Positions 16,642-24,744 of a DNA stretch of 64,000 nt are shown piece after piece. The stretch comes from Azospirillum brasilense. GTDB lineage: Bacteria; Pseudomonadota; Alphaproteobacteria; Azospirillales; Azospirillaceae. The stretch's first letter is position 1. Each line of letters starts with the position of its first letter. The notes below the pieces were generated by a model. That model worked only from the letters and a program-made list of their open reading frames with translations. It was not told the DNA's origin and searched no databases. Both the position numbers and the translations under genes were made by a program. Location of the stretch: contig NZ_QLKQ01000014.1 in the NCBI RefSeq assembly GCF_003349955.1, forward strand, positions 1 through 64,000, given 5' to 3'.

Positions 16642-16802
16642 GCCGCTCTCACCCGCATCAGATCGCGCGCCGGTTGACCGGCGGCGGTGTCAGGCCCGGC
16701 GCGGCGCCCCGATGCGGCGGAACGATCCGCCACCTCCAGGTACCCCGCTTGGAACCGTCAATCATTCGTTGGGTGATGTATAGCATTACCCCGTTCGAAC
16801 GC

Positions 16803-16822
16803 GTATCAACGGCCGTTGATAC
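16803..16822. promoter_or_regulatory. Perfect 20-base palindrome, candidate operator
   Basis: GTATCAACGGCCGTTGATAC reads identically on both strands. It lies in an AT-rich gap between the 3' end of the OmpR-type regulator gene and the start of the receiver/MarR gene, 161 bases upstream of that start. MarR-family proteins commonly bind palindromes of about this size, so autoregulation is a reasonable inference. It could also serve an unrelated regulator. Confidence 0.5.
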
Positions 16823-16872
16823 TTTTCTGTCGGAGTAATGTGCGGTTTATTATTGCATATTAATCATTATCG

Positions 16873-17622
16873 TCAAGATTCGTCGGATTCCAGTGCATAG
16901 CCGACCCCACGGACGGTAACGATCGGCGAGGACGTGCCGTCGTCCAGCCGCATCTTGCGGCGCAGCCGGGTGATCAGCGTATCCACCGTATGCTCGCTGA
17001 TGGAACGCGGGTCGCGGTTGCTGATCACGTCCAGAAGATATTCGCGGCTGACCGGGTTGGGCCGCATCGCCGCCAGCGCCGCCAGAATGTTGAACTCCCC
17101 CGTCGTCAAGGCGAGGTAGGAACCGTCGGGACGGAACAGCGCGCGGCGCACCAGATCCAGACGCCATCCCCGGAAGGTCAACGGCGCGTCGGGCGCCGGC
17201 CCCGCCGCCGCCTCCGCGGATGCGGGCGGAACGGCGGACGCCCCGGAGCGGCGCAGCAGGTTGCGGATGCGGATCAGCAGTTCGAGCAGATCGACCGGCT
17301 TGGTCACATAGTCGCCGCCGTGGGACAAACCGGCGATGCGGTCGGTCGGGCTGTCGCGCCCGGTCACGAAGATCAGCGGAACGGTCTCCCCCAGCCTCAG
17401 CCGCTCGGCCAGGGCCAGCCCGTCGCAATCCGGCAGATTGATGTCCAGCAGCACCAGGTCGGGCCGGTCCTGCGCGACGCGCGCGGTCAGTTCCGCCCCG
17501 TTCGCGGCCCGCAGCACCCGCAGCCCCTGATGCTCCAGGTAGGTCGCGATCAAATCCTGTGTTTCCGGGGAGTCCTCGACCACCAGCACGGTCCGCCCGA
17601 CCAGCTCCGATCCGACGCTCAT
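16873..17622 (-). CDS. OmpR-family response regulator
   Basis: A 249-residue two-component regulator. The receiver domain (residues 10-125) has the acidic pair in VVEDSPE, the phosphoacceptor Asp in LVLLDINLPDCDG, the threonine in FVTGRD and the lysine in YVTKPVD, so it looks fully functional. The C-terminal winged helix (about residues 150-245) shows LTTGEFNILAALA and VDTLITRLRRKM with VRGVGYAL, typical of OmpR/PhoB. It lies 64 bases downstream of the hybrid kinase on the same strand and is its likely partner through the kinase's HPt domain. Confidence 0.9.
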   Translation of the reverse strand: MSVGSELVGRTVLVVEDSPETQDLIATYLEHQGLRVLRAANGAELTARVAQDRPDLVLLDINLPDCDGLALAERLRLGETVPLIFVTGRDSPTDRIAGLSHGGDYVTKPVDLLELLIRIRNLLRRSGASAVPPASAEAAAGPAPDAPLTFRGWRLDLVRRALFRPDGSYLALTTGEFNILAALAAMRPNPVSREYLLDVISNRDPRSISEHTVDTLITRLRRKMRLDDGTSSPIVTVRGVGYALESDES

Positions 17623-17686
17623 GATGCCCTGCCCACCGCTGCCGTCCCCGTTGCGACAACTCCGGTCGCGTCAACTCTCATCGCCG

Positions 17687-20557
17687 TCATGTCAGCCCCG
17701 CCTCCCCCTTTTCGATGGCGCGCAGGGCGGCGTGAAGCCGGTCCCGCAGCGCCGCCGCGTCCCCTTGCATGGAAGCGGTCCCCCCGCCCCCGCTTTCGAC
17801 GGCCTGCGCCGTCCGCTCCAGTGCCCGCGCCGCGGCGCTCACCTCCGGAAAGCCATAGGTGCCGCCACTGCCCTTCATGCGGTGGGCCGCATCGACAACG
17901 CGCCGGGGCGGCGAGTCCGCGTCGTCGAGGACCGCCAGGACCTCTCGGCAGGCCTGGGCGAAGCGGTCCATCAGCCGGGTCCGATCGGCGCTGGACAGCC
18001 CGCCGGCAACCGGCCCCGCCGTGAACGGCGCCCGCTGGACCGTCACGGACGGAGCGGGCGCGCCGGAGCCCGACGGCGCGTGACGGGCGAGCGCGTCCTG
18101 GAGCGCGTCGGGGTCCACCGGCTTCGCCACCACCTCGTCCACGCCGGCGTCCAGATAGTCCGCGCGGTCCTCCGGAGAGCTGTTGGCGGTCACCGCGATC
18201 ACCGGCACCAGCGCGCGCTCCGCATCCGGCAACGCGCGGATGCGCCGCGTCACCTCCACCCCGTCGATCCCCGGCAGCCGCATGTCGAGCAGGACGACGT
18301 CCACGGTCCTGGTCGCCAGCACCGCCAAGGCCGCCTCGCCGCTCTCCACATAGACGGCGCGATGGCCGCCCGGCGCCAGGTACTCGCGCAGGATGGCCTG
18401 GTTCTCCGGCGCGTCCTCCACCACCAGGATGTCCAGGCTTCCCGGAACGGGCATGGGAGCGGCGCGGTCCGGTGACGGATCGGCGACCGGCAACGGGCGG
18501 GTCGGCAGCGAGACCGTGAAGAGGGAGCCGCCACCCGGCCGCCCCTCCAGGCAGACCGTGCCGCCCATCAGCCGGACGAGCCCGTCGACGATGGCGAGCC
18601 CCAGCCCGGCGCCTTCGCGGCGGTTGCCTTCCAGCCGGCTTCCCTCCAAACGATGGAAGGGCTCGAAGATGATGGCCTGCGCCGCCCGCGGCACGCCGGG
18701 ACCGCTGTCCGCCACGGTCAGGCACAGGACGACCGTCCCGCTGGCCGCGTCCGGTGGCGCATGGCTGGTGGTCAGCGTCACCTCCACCCCGCCGCGTTCG
18801 GTGAATTTCACGGCGTTGCTCAGCAGGTTCAGAACGATCTGGCGCAGGCGCAGTGGATCGATCCAAAAGCGCGCCACCCCCAGGCCGCTGACCGTCAGGG
18901 ACAGGGCGAGCCCCTTTTCCTCGGCGCCCGCCCGCATCAGCGCCACGGCGTCCTCGACCAGCGCCACCACGTCGGTGGGCTGGGGATGAAGCTCCATCCG
19001 GCCCGCTTCCAGCCGCGACAGATCGAGAATGGTGTCGAGCATCGAGACGAGGTGCCGCCCCGCCCCGTCCGCGACGCGCAACCGCTCGTCCATCCGGTCG
19101 GTCGGCCCCTCGCGGCGGATCACCCGCACCATGCCGAGAATGGCGTTCAGCGGGGTCCGGACCTCGTGGCTGAGGTTGGCGAGGAAGCGTTCCAGCGTCG
19201 CGGACTTGTCCGACAGGGCGCGGGTGCGCTCGGCGATCTGGCGCTCCAGCCCCTCGTTGAGCGCGGCCAGCTCCTGGGACAGCCGGCGCTCGTTGAGGAA
19301 GGCCGTCTCCACCCGCCGCCCCAGCACCAGCGCGTGGCTGAACAGGAACAGCAGCGCGCCGTAGGGAACGAGGTCGATGCTCTCGAAGAAATGCGCGTAC
19401 ATCAGCGCGTCGTGCACCACCGACCCCAGGAAGGCCAGCGCGCCCGCCCCCAGCAGGAGCGCGCCGGAATGGCGGCGCAGGGCGGCCACGGCGAGGCGCC
19501 ACGCGAAATACAGGGCCGACAGCACCAGCAGCAGGCTCGCCACGTCGCGCAGCCGGGTGAACTGCGCCGGCTCGGTCACCAGAACCAGGAACATGCCCGG
19601 CACCGCGACCGCCATCATGGCGCGCCCGACCCCGCGGTGCAGGCAACCGGGAAACAGCTCGCGCAACAGGTGGAAGTAGATCGGGTAGAACATGTAGATC
19701 GGCAGATATTCCAGCCGGTAGGCCCAGACCTCCGACACGCCGGGGAAGAAGACGCGCAGCAGTTCGCTGGTGCACATCAGCCGCATGGCGCAGGCGGCCA
19801 GCAGCATGACCAGGAACAGCGGGGCCGCCGAGAGGCGCCGGCGCAGGAAGGCGCCGATGAACAGCGCCATCAGCGACAGCGACATCAACGCCCCGGCGTT
19901 GGTCATCAACTGCCGCTGCCACAGACGCGACAGCCCGCCGTTGGCGTCGAGATAGATCGTGCGCCCGATTCCGCCCTCGAAATGGAAGTGGTTGGAGACC
20001 TCCACCGCCAACTCGATCACCCGCTGCCCGCCGTGCAACGTGACGAAGCGGGAAACGGAGGAGGACCGCTCCTGCGCGGCGGCCAGGGCCGGCACTCCGG
20101 CGCCGGCGACCGAGCGGCCGTCCACCCACACCCGCATGGCCGAATTGACCGGCGGCATCTTCAGCGTCAGCGGTGGCATTCCCGGCGGCAGCAGGATCTT
20201 CAGGCGGAAGGTGGCGGCGCCAAACCCGCCCATCTCCCGGCCGTCCGGGCGCTCCACCCCGTTCCAGATCGCCGGCAGGGTGAAAAGCGTCCAGAGCGAC
20301 CCATCCGGCTCCGGCAGGGGATTCAGGCTTTCCTCCCCGGCCAGACGGTCCCAGGACACCAGCCATTCACCGTCCAGCGACACCGGCCCGTCGAGGTCGG
20401 CGTACCAGCCGCGCAGGTCGAGCACGCCGCGCTCCGCCTGCGGCAGGACCGTGGCCAGAGCCGGACCGCTGGCCAGAACGGTGCAAAGAAGAGCGAGAAG
20501 CAGAACCGCGCCCAGCCGTCGGGCGCCACAAGCAAAAATGGCGGTTACGGACGGCAT
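17687..20557 (-). CDS. Hybrid sensor histidine kinase with 7TMR-DISM input, receiver and HPt domains
   Basis: A 956-residue membrane kinase. A signal peptide (about 1-36) is followed by a beta-rich extracytoplasmic domain of 7TMR-DISMED2 type (GEWLVSWDRLAGEE, later FRLKILLPPGM), about seven membrane helices (roughly residues 215-400), a coiled coil, HisKA with NLSHEVRTPLNAILGM, and HATPase motifs (LRQIVLNLLSNAVKF, DSGPGVP, GAGLGLAIV). A receiver (VVEDAPENQ, VVLLDMRLPGIDG, VVAKPVD) and a C-terminal HPt (DAAHRMKGSGGTYGF) complete the phosphorelay. I preferred the ATG at 20557 because the upstream extension is not signal-like. 7TMR-DISM inputs are thought to bind small carbohydrates or similar ligands. 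Confidence 0.88.
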   Translation of the reverse strand: MPSVTAIFACGARRLGAVLLLALLCTVLASGPALATVLPQAERGVLDLRGWYADLDGPVSLDGEWLVSWDRLAGEESLNPLPEPDGSLWTLFTLPAIWNGVERPDGREMGGFGAATFRLKILLPPGMPPLTLKMPPVNSAMRVWVDGRSVAGAGVPALAAAQERSSSVSRFVTLHGGQRVIELAVEVSNHFHFEGGIGRTIYLDANGGLSRLWQRQLMTNAGALMSLSLMALFIGAFLRRRLSAAPLFLVMLLAACAMRLMCTSELLRVFFPGVSEVWAYRLEYLPIYMFYPIYFHLLRELFPGCLHRGVGRAMMAVAVPGMFLVLVTEPAQFTRLRDVASLLLVLSALYFAWRLAVAALRRHSGALLLGAGALAFLGSVVHDALMYAHFFESIDLVPYGALLFLFSHALVLGRRVETAFLNERRLSQELAALNEGLERQIAERTRALSDKSATLERFLANLSHEVRTPLNAILGMVRVIRREGPTDRMDERLRVADGAGRHLVSMLDTILDLSRLEAGRMELHPQPTDVVALVEDAVALMRAGAEEKGLALSLTVSGLGVARFWIDPLRLRQIVLNLLSNAVKFTERGGVEVTLTTSHAPPDAASGTVVLCLTVADSGPGVPRAAQAIIFEPFHRLEGSRLEGNRREGAGLGLAIVDGLVRLMGGTVCLEGRPGGGSLFTVSLPTRPLPVADPSPDRAAPMPVPGSLDILVVEDAPENQAILREYLAPGGHRAVYVESGEAALAVLATRTVDVVLLDMRLPGIDGVEVTRRIRALPDAERALVPVIAVTANSSPEDRADYLDAGVDEVVAKPVDPDALQDALARHAPSGSGAPAPSVTVQRAPFTAGPVAGGLSSADRTRLMDRFAQACREVLAVLDDADSPPRRVVDAAHRMKGSGGTYGFPEVSAAARALERTAQAVESGGGGTASMQGDAAALRDRLHAALRAIEKGEAGLT

Positions 20558-21002
20558 GACGGCAGGCGGCAGAGGCACCGGGACACAGTTCCTTCGGCAG
20601 GCGCATGGCACAGGCCGCGGCCCGACCCGCAGGTCGAATGACGCCCAGCCGATCCCATCATGAGAGGTATCGCAAAACGGTCGTTGCGGAAATACCGATG
20701 CACCCAGGCATTTAAAGCCGAAACCCCATGAAACCGAAACCGGCCACGCTGCGAAGTATAATCGGCCATCGGCGCAACAACGACTCACAAATTCACAGCA
20801 AGCTTCATCAATCGTAAATCCTATAGAAAATGTGGTTTTAACCTCTCAATCGAGGATGAGGCCCATACTTGGCGCTGACCACCGAACGTGGCGATTTCAA
20901 CAGCGTTCGCTAATGGGCAGAGCGCCCGGAACCGCCCGAACACAGGCGAACCTCTGGACGCTCCGACACAACGCACCCGATGGGTGATGACGCTGAACGC
21001 GG
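20558..21002. other. Intergenic region with no supported gene
   Basis: These 445 bases separate the hybrid kinase gene from the 3' end of the helical-protein gene. The part around 20750-20870 is clearly more AT-rich than its surroundings and probably carries the kinase promoter. Short reading frames here lack coding character. A weak hairpin CACCC-GAT-GGGTG lies near the 3' end of the helical-protein gene, without a U-run. Confidence 0.6.
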
Positions 21003-21764
21003 TCAGGCCATGGCCTTCATCTGCTTGTCCATGCGGGCCAGCACGGCCATCACCTCCTTGCAGCGGCTCTTCACATCCTCGTCGGTCTCCGGGATGCCGT
21101 CCTGGGAGGAGATGTTGCGCCAGTCCTTCAGGAAGGCCTTCAGCTCGGGCATCTTCGGCAACTGGGTGCCGACGCCGCGGATGTCCTCCTTCCACAGGTC
21201 CTGGTAATCGCCCACCGTCTTCGCCGTCTTCAGCTTCTTCGCCAGGGACAGCATGTATTTTTCCAGGATCTCCCGCCCCTTGGCGCGCACCTTGTCGGCC
21301 TTCTCGATGGCGTCCTTCATGCCCTCGTAGTCATCGACGATCTTGTCGCCGAGCGAGGACTGGTTGAAGGCGACGAAGAGCTGGTCGGCGGCCTTGGCGA
21401 CCTTCTCCGCGTGGGCGGTGGAATCCTTCGGGATCAGCTTGTTCGCTTTGAACTTCTTCGCCGTCGCCTCGGCCAGATCGCGGAGCTTCTGGAGCTGGGT
21501 GCGCAGCGGCTCGACCGAGCGCTTGTACTCCGCCCGCGCCTCGTCCAGCAGCGAGTTGAGGTCGTCCAGCGTGGCGTTGCTGGGGGCGTTCACCGACACG
21601 CTCAGCGTCTTCCAATTGATGGCGCCGTGCGCCTTGTCCACCGCCTTCATCGCGTCGCCGATGCCGGTCTTGCCGGCGATCTTGGCGATGGCGCCCTTCT
21701 TCTTGTCCCAATCCTTCTGGGTCAGGATGTCCGGGATGTCGATCCGCTTCAGGGGACCACCCAT
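21003..21764 (-). CDS. Helical coiled-coil protein of unknown function A
   Basis: A 253-residue, lysine-rich, almost wholly helical protein without signal peptide or membrane segment. It begins MGGPLKRIDIPDILTQKDWDKKK and contains heptad-like stretches such as LDEARAEYKRSVEPLRTQLQ. No family was recognised. It is the last gene of the leftward run that begins at 28591, 148 bases behind helical protein B, so it may belong to the same transcript or have its own promoter. Similar size and character suggest that A and B act together. Confidence 0.7.
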   Translation of the reverse strand: MGGPLKRIDIPDILTQKDWDKKKGAIAKIAGKTGIGDAMKAVDKAHGAINWKTLSVSVNAPSNATLDDLNSLLDEARAEYKRSVEPLRTQLQKLRDLAEATAKKFKANKLIPKDSTAHAEKVAKAADQLFVAFNQSSLGDKIVDDYEGMKDAIEKADKVRAKGREILEKYMLSLAKKLKTAKTVGDYQDLWKEDIRGVGTQLPKMPELKAFLKDWRNISSQDGIPETDEDVKSRCKEVMAVLARMDKQMKAMA

Positions 21765-21912
21765 GTCTCACCTCCTCCGCTTAACCAAGCATTCACCCTA
21801 TCGGTCCGCATGGTAGGAGGCGGGCGCGCCCCTCGGAATCGGCGATTGCTCCTCTCCCGCCGCGACCGGAACCGAATGGGTCCAAAACGGCGGCTTCGCC
21901 CCCCGCCCCGCT

Positions 21913-22686
21913 TCAGCGACCGCCCACCAGCTGCACCACGCCCTTGCAGACGGTGGCGAACTCCTTGATGAGGTCGGTGATCTGGCGGGCGGTGTAGTCG
22001 GGCGGCACGCGCATCGGCGGCCCGTCGCCGCCCTGCCCGGCCCACGGGGCGAGCTTGCGACGGTAGAAGTCGGGATCGGCGCGCAGCCCGTCCAGCGCCT
22101 TCGCCGCGGCGAGCTGGGCGGCGAGATCGCGGGCCAGCGCCGGGAACAGCTCGTTGTAGGTGTCCGGCGTCGGCTTGGCGCGCACCTTGGCGACCCCGGC
22201 GGCGGCGCGGGCGAGCGCGCCGTTGATGTTGGCCTCCCATCGCTTCTGCGCCCGCTCCGACGAGGCGGCGTCCTTCTCGGCCTGGGCGGCCTGCGCCTTG
22301 AAGCGGTCGGCGTCCGCGCCGATGTCCGCCTCCAGTTCGGCGACCTCCTTGACAAGGGCCTTCATCGCCCGTTCGCAGACCGCCGCCGCAGCCTTGTCGC
22401 CACGGCTTGCCGTATCCTCGTCCAGGGCCTTGCCGAGCGTGGCCAGATAGGCTTTGCGCGCCTTCGCGGCGTCCTTCCCCACGGCGACGAGAGCCCTCAC
22501 GGCCTCATCGCCGGCCGTGGCGGCGCGGTGGACGGCGTCGCCGGCCTTCAACGCCTTGACCAGCGCGGCGTCGCCGTTCAGCGCGGCGGCGACCGCCTTG
22601 GCGTCCTTAGGCCGGTGCTTCGCCGTGGCGGCCTCGAAGCGCTTGCGGGCCGCGGCCCAGCGCTGCTCGTAAGGGACATGCGCCAT
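21913..22686 (-). CDS. Helical coiled-coil protein of unknown function B
   Basis: A 257-residue alanine/lysine-rich protein, predicted helical throughout, with long heptad-like tracts (KEVAELEADIGADADRFKAQ) and a more structured C-terminus containing DFYRRKLAPWAGQ and YTARQITDLIKEFATVCKGV. It has no signal peptide or membrane helix. It begins 21 bases after the ATP-grasp stop and so is probably in the same operon. Function unknown; a structural or scaffold role for the neighbouring enzymes is only a guess. Confidence 0.7.
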   Translation of the reverse strand: MAHVPYEQRWAAARKRFEAATAKHRPKDAKAVAAALNGDAALVKALKAGDAVHRAATAGDEAVRALVAVGKDAAKARKAYLATLGKALDEDTASRGDKAAAAVCERAMKALVKEVAELEADIGADADRFKAQAAQAEKDAASSERAQKRWEANINGALARAAAGVAKVRAKPTPDTYNELFPALARDLAAQLAAAKALDGLRADPDFYRRKLAPWAGQGGDGPPMRVPPDYTARQITDLIKEFATVCKGVVQLVGGR

Positions 22687-22707
22687 CGCCGCCCGTCCGT
22701 TCCGACG

Positions 22708-23961
22708 CTACGCGACGGTCGGCTGGAGGCGGTCCTCCAGGGAGCGGATGGCGGCCCAGTCGCGCTCGAACACGGCGCGGTCCGGATGCGCCAGATAGAC
22801 CTTCGCCAGCACCTGAGTCAGATCGAGGGTCGGCACCACATCGTCCCCGACCCGCGGCACGAGGCCGTAGCCGCGCACGCTCGCCATCCCGTCGAGGACG
22901 GAAAGGTCCGGCAGCGCCGCCACCCGGCCCGACACCAGAACCGGCAGGTAAAGGACCATCGCGTCGGCCTGGAACCGGTAATGGCCGTCGAGCAGCGGCC
23001 CGACCGCCGCCGCCCCGTCGAAGGCGTCGACCAGCAGATCGACCTGATCGTGCCCGGTGCCCGCCGCGATGCCGGTGGTCGAGCCGGCCGGCCCCATGGC
23101 GCGCGCCGCGATCTCCACCAGCGCCGGTCCGCGCGCGGTCATCCGCACCTCGGCATGGCCGGCGCCGTCGGTGATCTCCAGCGCGTCGAGCACCCGGCGG
23201 ATGTAGGCCATCAGCGCCTGCGCCACCGGCTCCTCCGGCGGCAGCAGACGGTAATAGTCGTAGACGAAGGGCGACCCGTTCAGCGCCCGCTTGGCCGACA
23301 GCAGGACGTCGCAGACATAGTGGCGCCCGCCGCGGCTGACCGTGTTGACGACGTATTCGAGCCCGTCGAGGTAGGTCTGCACCAGCACCCGCTCGTTGGC
23401 CGAACCGCAGAAGTCGCGGCTGCCCAGGATGGCGTCCACGGCGGCGCGGAGCTGCGCGGGGGTGTCGCAGAAATAGACATGGTCGGTGGAGGCGCTGGCC
23501 ATCGGCTTCGCCACCACGGGCCAGCCCGCCTGTGCCGCCCACTCCACCGCCTCCGCGGCGCCGGTCGCCATGGTCTGGCGGGCGGTCAGCAGGCCGGCGG
23601 CGGCCAGCCGCTCGATCATCATGAACTTGTTGCGGCGCGCGGCGGTCAGCTTCGGGCTGTTGCCCGGCGTGCCGAGAAGGGCGCCCAGCGCGTCGGTCAG
23701 CTCCACCGCGGACTCGTTGCCCGGCAGGATGAAGGCCGGGGCCAGCGGGCGCAACGTCCTCGCCAGCGCGTCGAGGTCGCCGTCATGGAGGATGTGCGCC
23801 GCGAAGTCGTTGGGCTGATAGCTGCGCAGCAGCGACAGGGCGAGGTCCGGGCGGCTCTGCACCGCGACCACGTCGTAGCCCCGCGCGCGCAGGCGCGGCG
23901 CCAGAAGGATGCCGGTGGAATAGGGGTCGACGACGACCGCAATCTTGCGCAGGGCACTCAC
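22708..23961 (-). CDS. ATP-grasp carboxylate-amine ligase
   Basis: A 417-residue cytosolic enzyme with the ATP-grasp layout. It has an N-terminal pre-ATP domain (VDPYSTGILLAPRLRARGYD, then FILPGNESAVELTDALG), the nucleotide lysine in VVAKPMASASTDHV (Lys152), VQTYLDGLEYVVNTVS, and the metal-binding block HAEVRMTARGPALVEIAARAMG. This is the arrangement of L-amino-acid and dipeptide ligases of the BacD/RizA kind, which join a carboxylate to an amine through an acyl-phosphate. The substrates cannot be read. Its start overlaps the upstream GNAT stop by 4 bases (23958-23961). Confidence 0.85.
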   Translation of the reverse strand: MSALRKIAVVVDPYSTGILLAPRLRARGYDVVAVQSRPDLALSLLRSYQPNDFAAHILHDGDLDALARTLRPLAPAFILPGNESAVELTDALGALLGTPGNSPKLTAARRNKFMMIERLAAAGLLTARQTMATGAAEAVEWAAQAGWPVVAKPMASASTDHVYFCDTPAQLRAAVDAILGSRDFCGSANERVLVQTYLDGLEYVVNTVSRGGRHYVCDVLLSAKRALNGSPFVYDYYRLLPPEEPVAQALMAYIRRVLDALEITDGAGHAEVRMTARGPALVEIAARAMGPAGSTTGIAAGTGHDQVDLLVDAFDGAAAVGPLLDGHYRFQADAMVLYLPVLVSGRVAALPDLSVLDGMASVRGYGLVPRVGDDVVPTLDLTQVLAKVYLAHPDRAVFERDWAAIRSLEDRLQPTVA

Positions 23962-24743
23962 GGCGTGGCCTCCAGCTCGGCGTCCTGGGGTACGGCCTGC
24001 ACCGGCTCCTGCGGGCGCGCGTAGGTGACCAGCGGCACGGGACCGTCCAGCTCCACCGACCGCCCGATCCAGCCGGCCTCGATCACCGCCCTCTGCTCGT
24101 CCAGCTCGGGCACCGCGAAAACGCGCTCGCTGCCCGGCACCCAGGCGGGCGGCGCCGCCCCCAGGTCGCGGTGCAGCAGGTAGCGCAGCCGGCCGCTGGC
24201 GTGCATGACCAGCACCCGGCGCACCAGGAAGCCGCCGGCCAGCAGGTTCGCCAAGCTGCGCGGGTTGGACAGGGCGACGCGCGAGAACAGGTGCGGGCGC
24301 CCGGCCCCGAGCGCGTGGAGCGTGCGCAGAGTCACCAGCAGCCGTTGCAGCCCGTTGCCGCGGAAGTCCGGATGGACCATGCAGCTCGCCATGTGGGCGG
24401 TGGCGGTGACGGCGGGGCGCGCGCCCGGCAGGTCGTCCACGAAGGCCGGCATGCCCGGCTGCGGCAGCCCCAGGATGGCGCAGCCGATCAGCCGCCCCTC
24501 GGCCTCCAGCCCCAGGGTCACGCCGCGCTCACCCAGATGCAGACCGGCGAACTCCGGCGTTTCGGGGAAATAGGCGTCGATGTCCGGCAACTGCCCGAAG
24601 ATGTAGCCGCGGAACGCCTCCAGCGCCGGCAGGTCGGCGGGGCCGAGGAAGCGGATGCGGTAGGGAACGCAGACCGGCTCGCCGCGCCGGACGCGCAGCA
24701 TGCCCGTGTGGACCGTCTGTTCGGGGGATAAGAGGACCGTCAT
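23958..24743 (-). CDS. GNAT-family N-acetyltransferase
   Basis: A 261-residue protein with the acetyl-CoA fold: RIRFLGPADLPALEAFRGYI at the start of the domain, ASCMVHPDFRGNGLQRLLV with the RGNGLQ phosphate loop (about residues 117-135), and VALSNPRSLANLLAGGF. The C-terminal 80 residues extend beyond a minimal GNAT. It is encoded 1 base after the binding-protein stop and overlaps the ATP-grasp gene by 4 bases. The pairing suggests that it acylates the substrate or product of the ligase. Confidence 0.82.
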   Translation of the reverse strand: MTVLLSPEQTVHTGMLRVRRGEPVCVPYRIRFLGPADLPALEAFRGYIFGQLPDIDAYFPETPEFAGLHLGERGVTLGLEAEGRLIGCAILGLPQPGMPAFVDDLPGARPAVTATAHMASCMVHPDFRGNGLQRLLVTLRTLHALGAGRPHLFSRVALSNPRSLANLLAGGFLVRRVLVMHASGRLRYLLHRDLGAAPPAWVPGSERVFAVPELDEQRAVIEAGWIGRSVELDGPVPLVTYARPQEPVQAVPQDAELEATP

Positions 24744-24744
24744 G

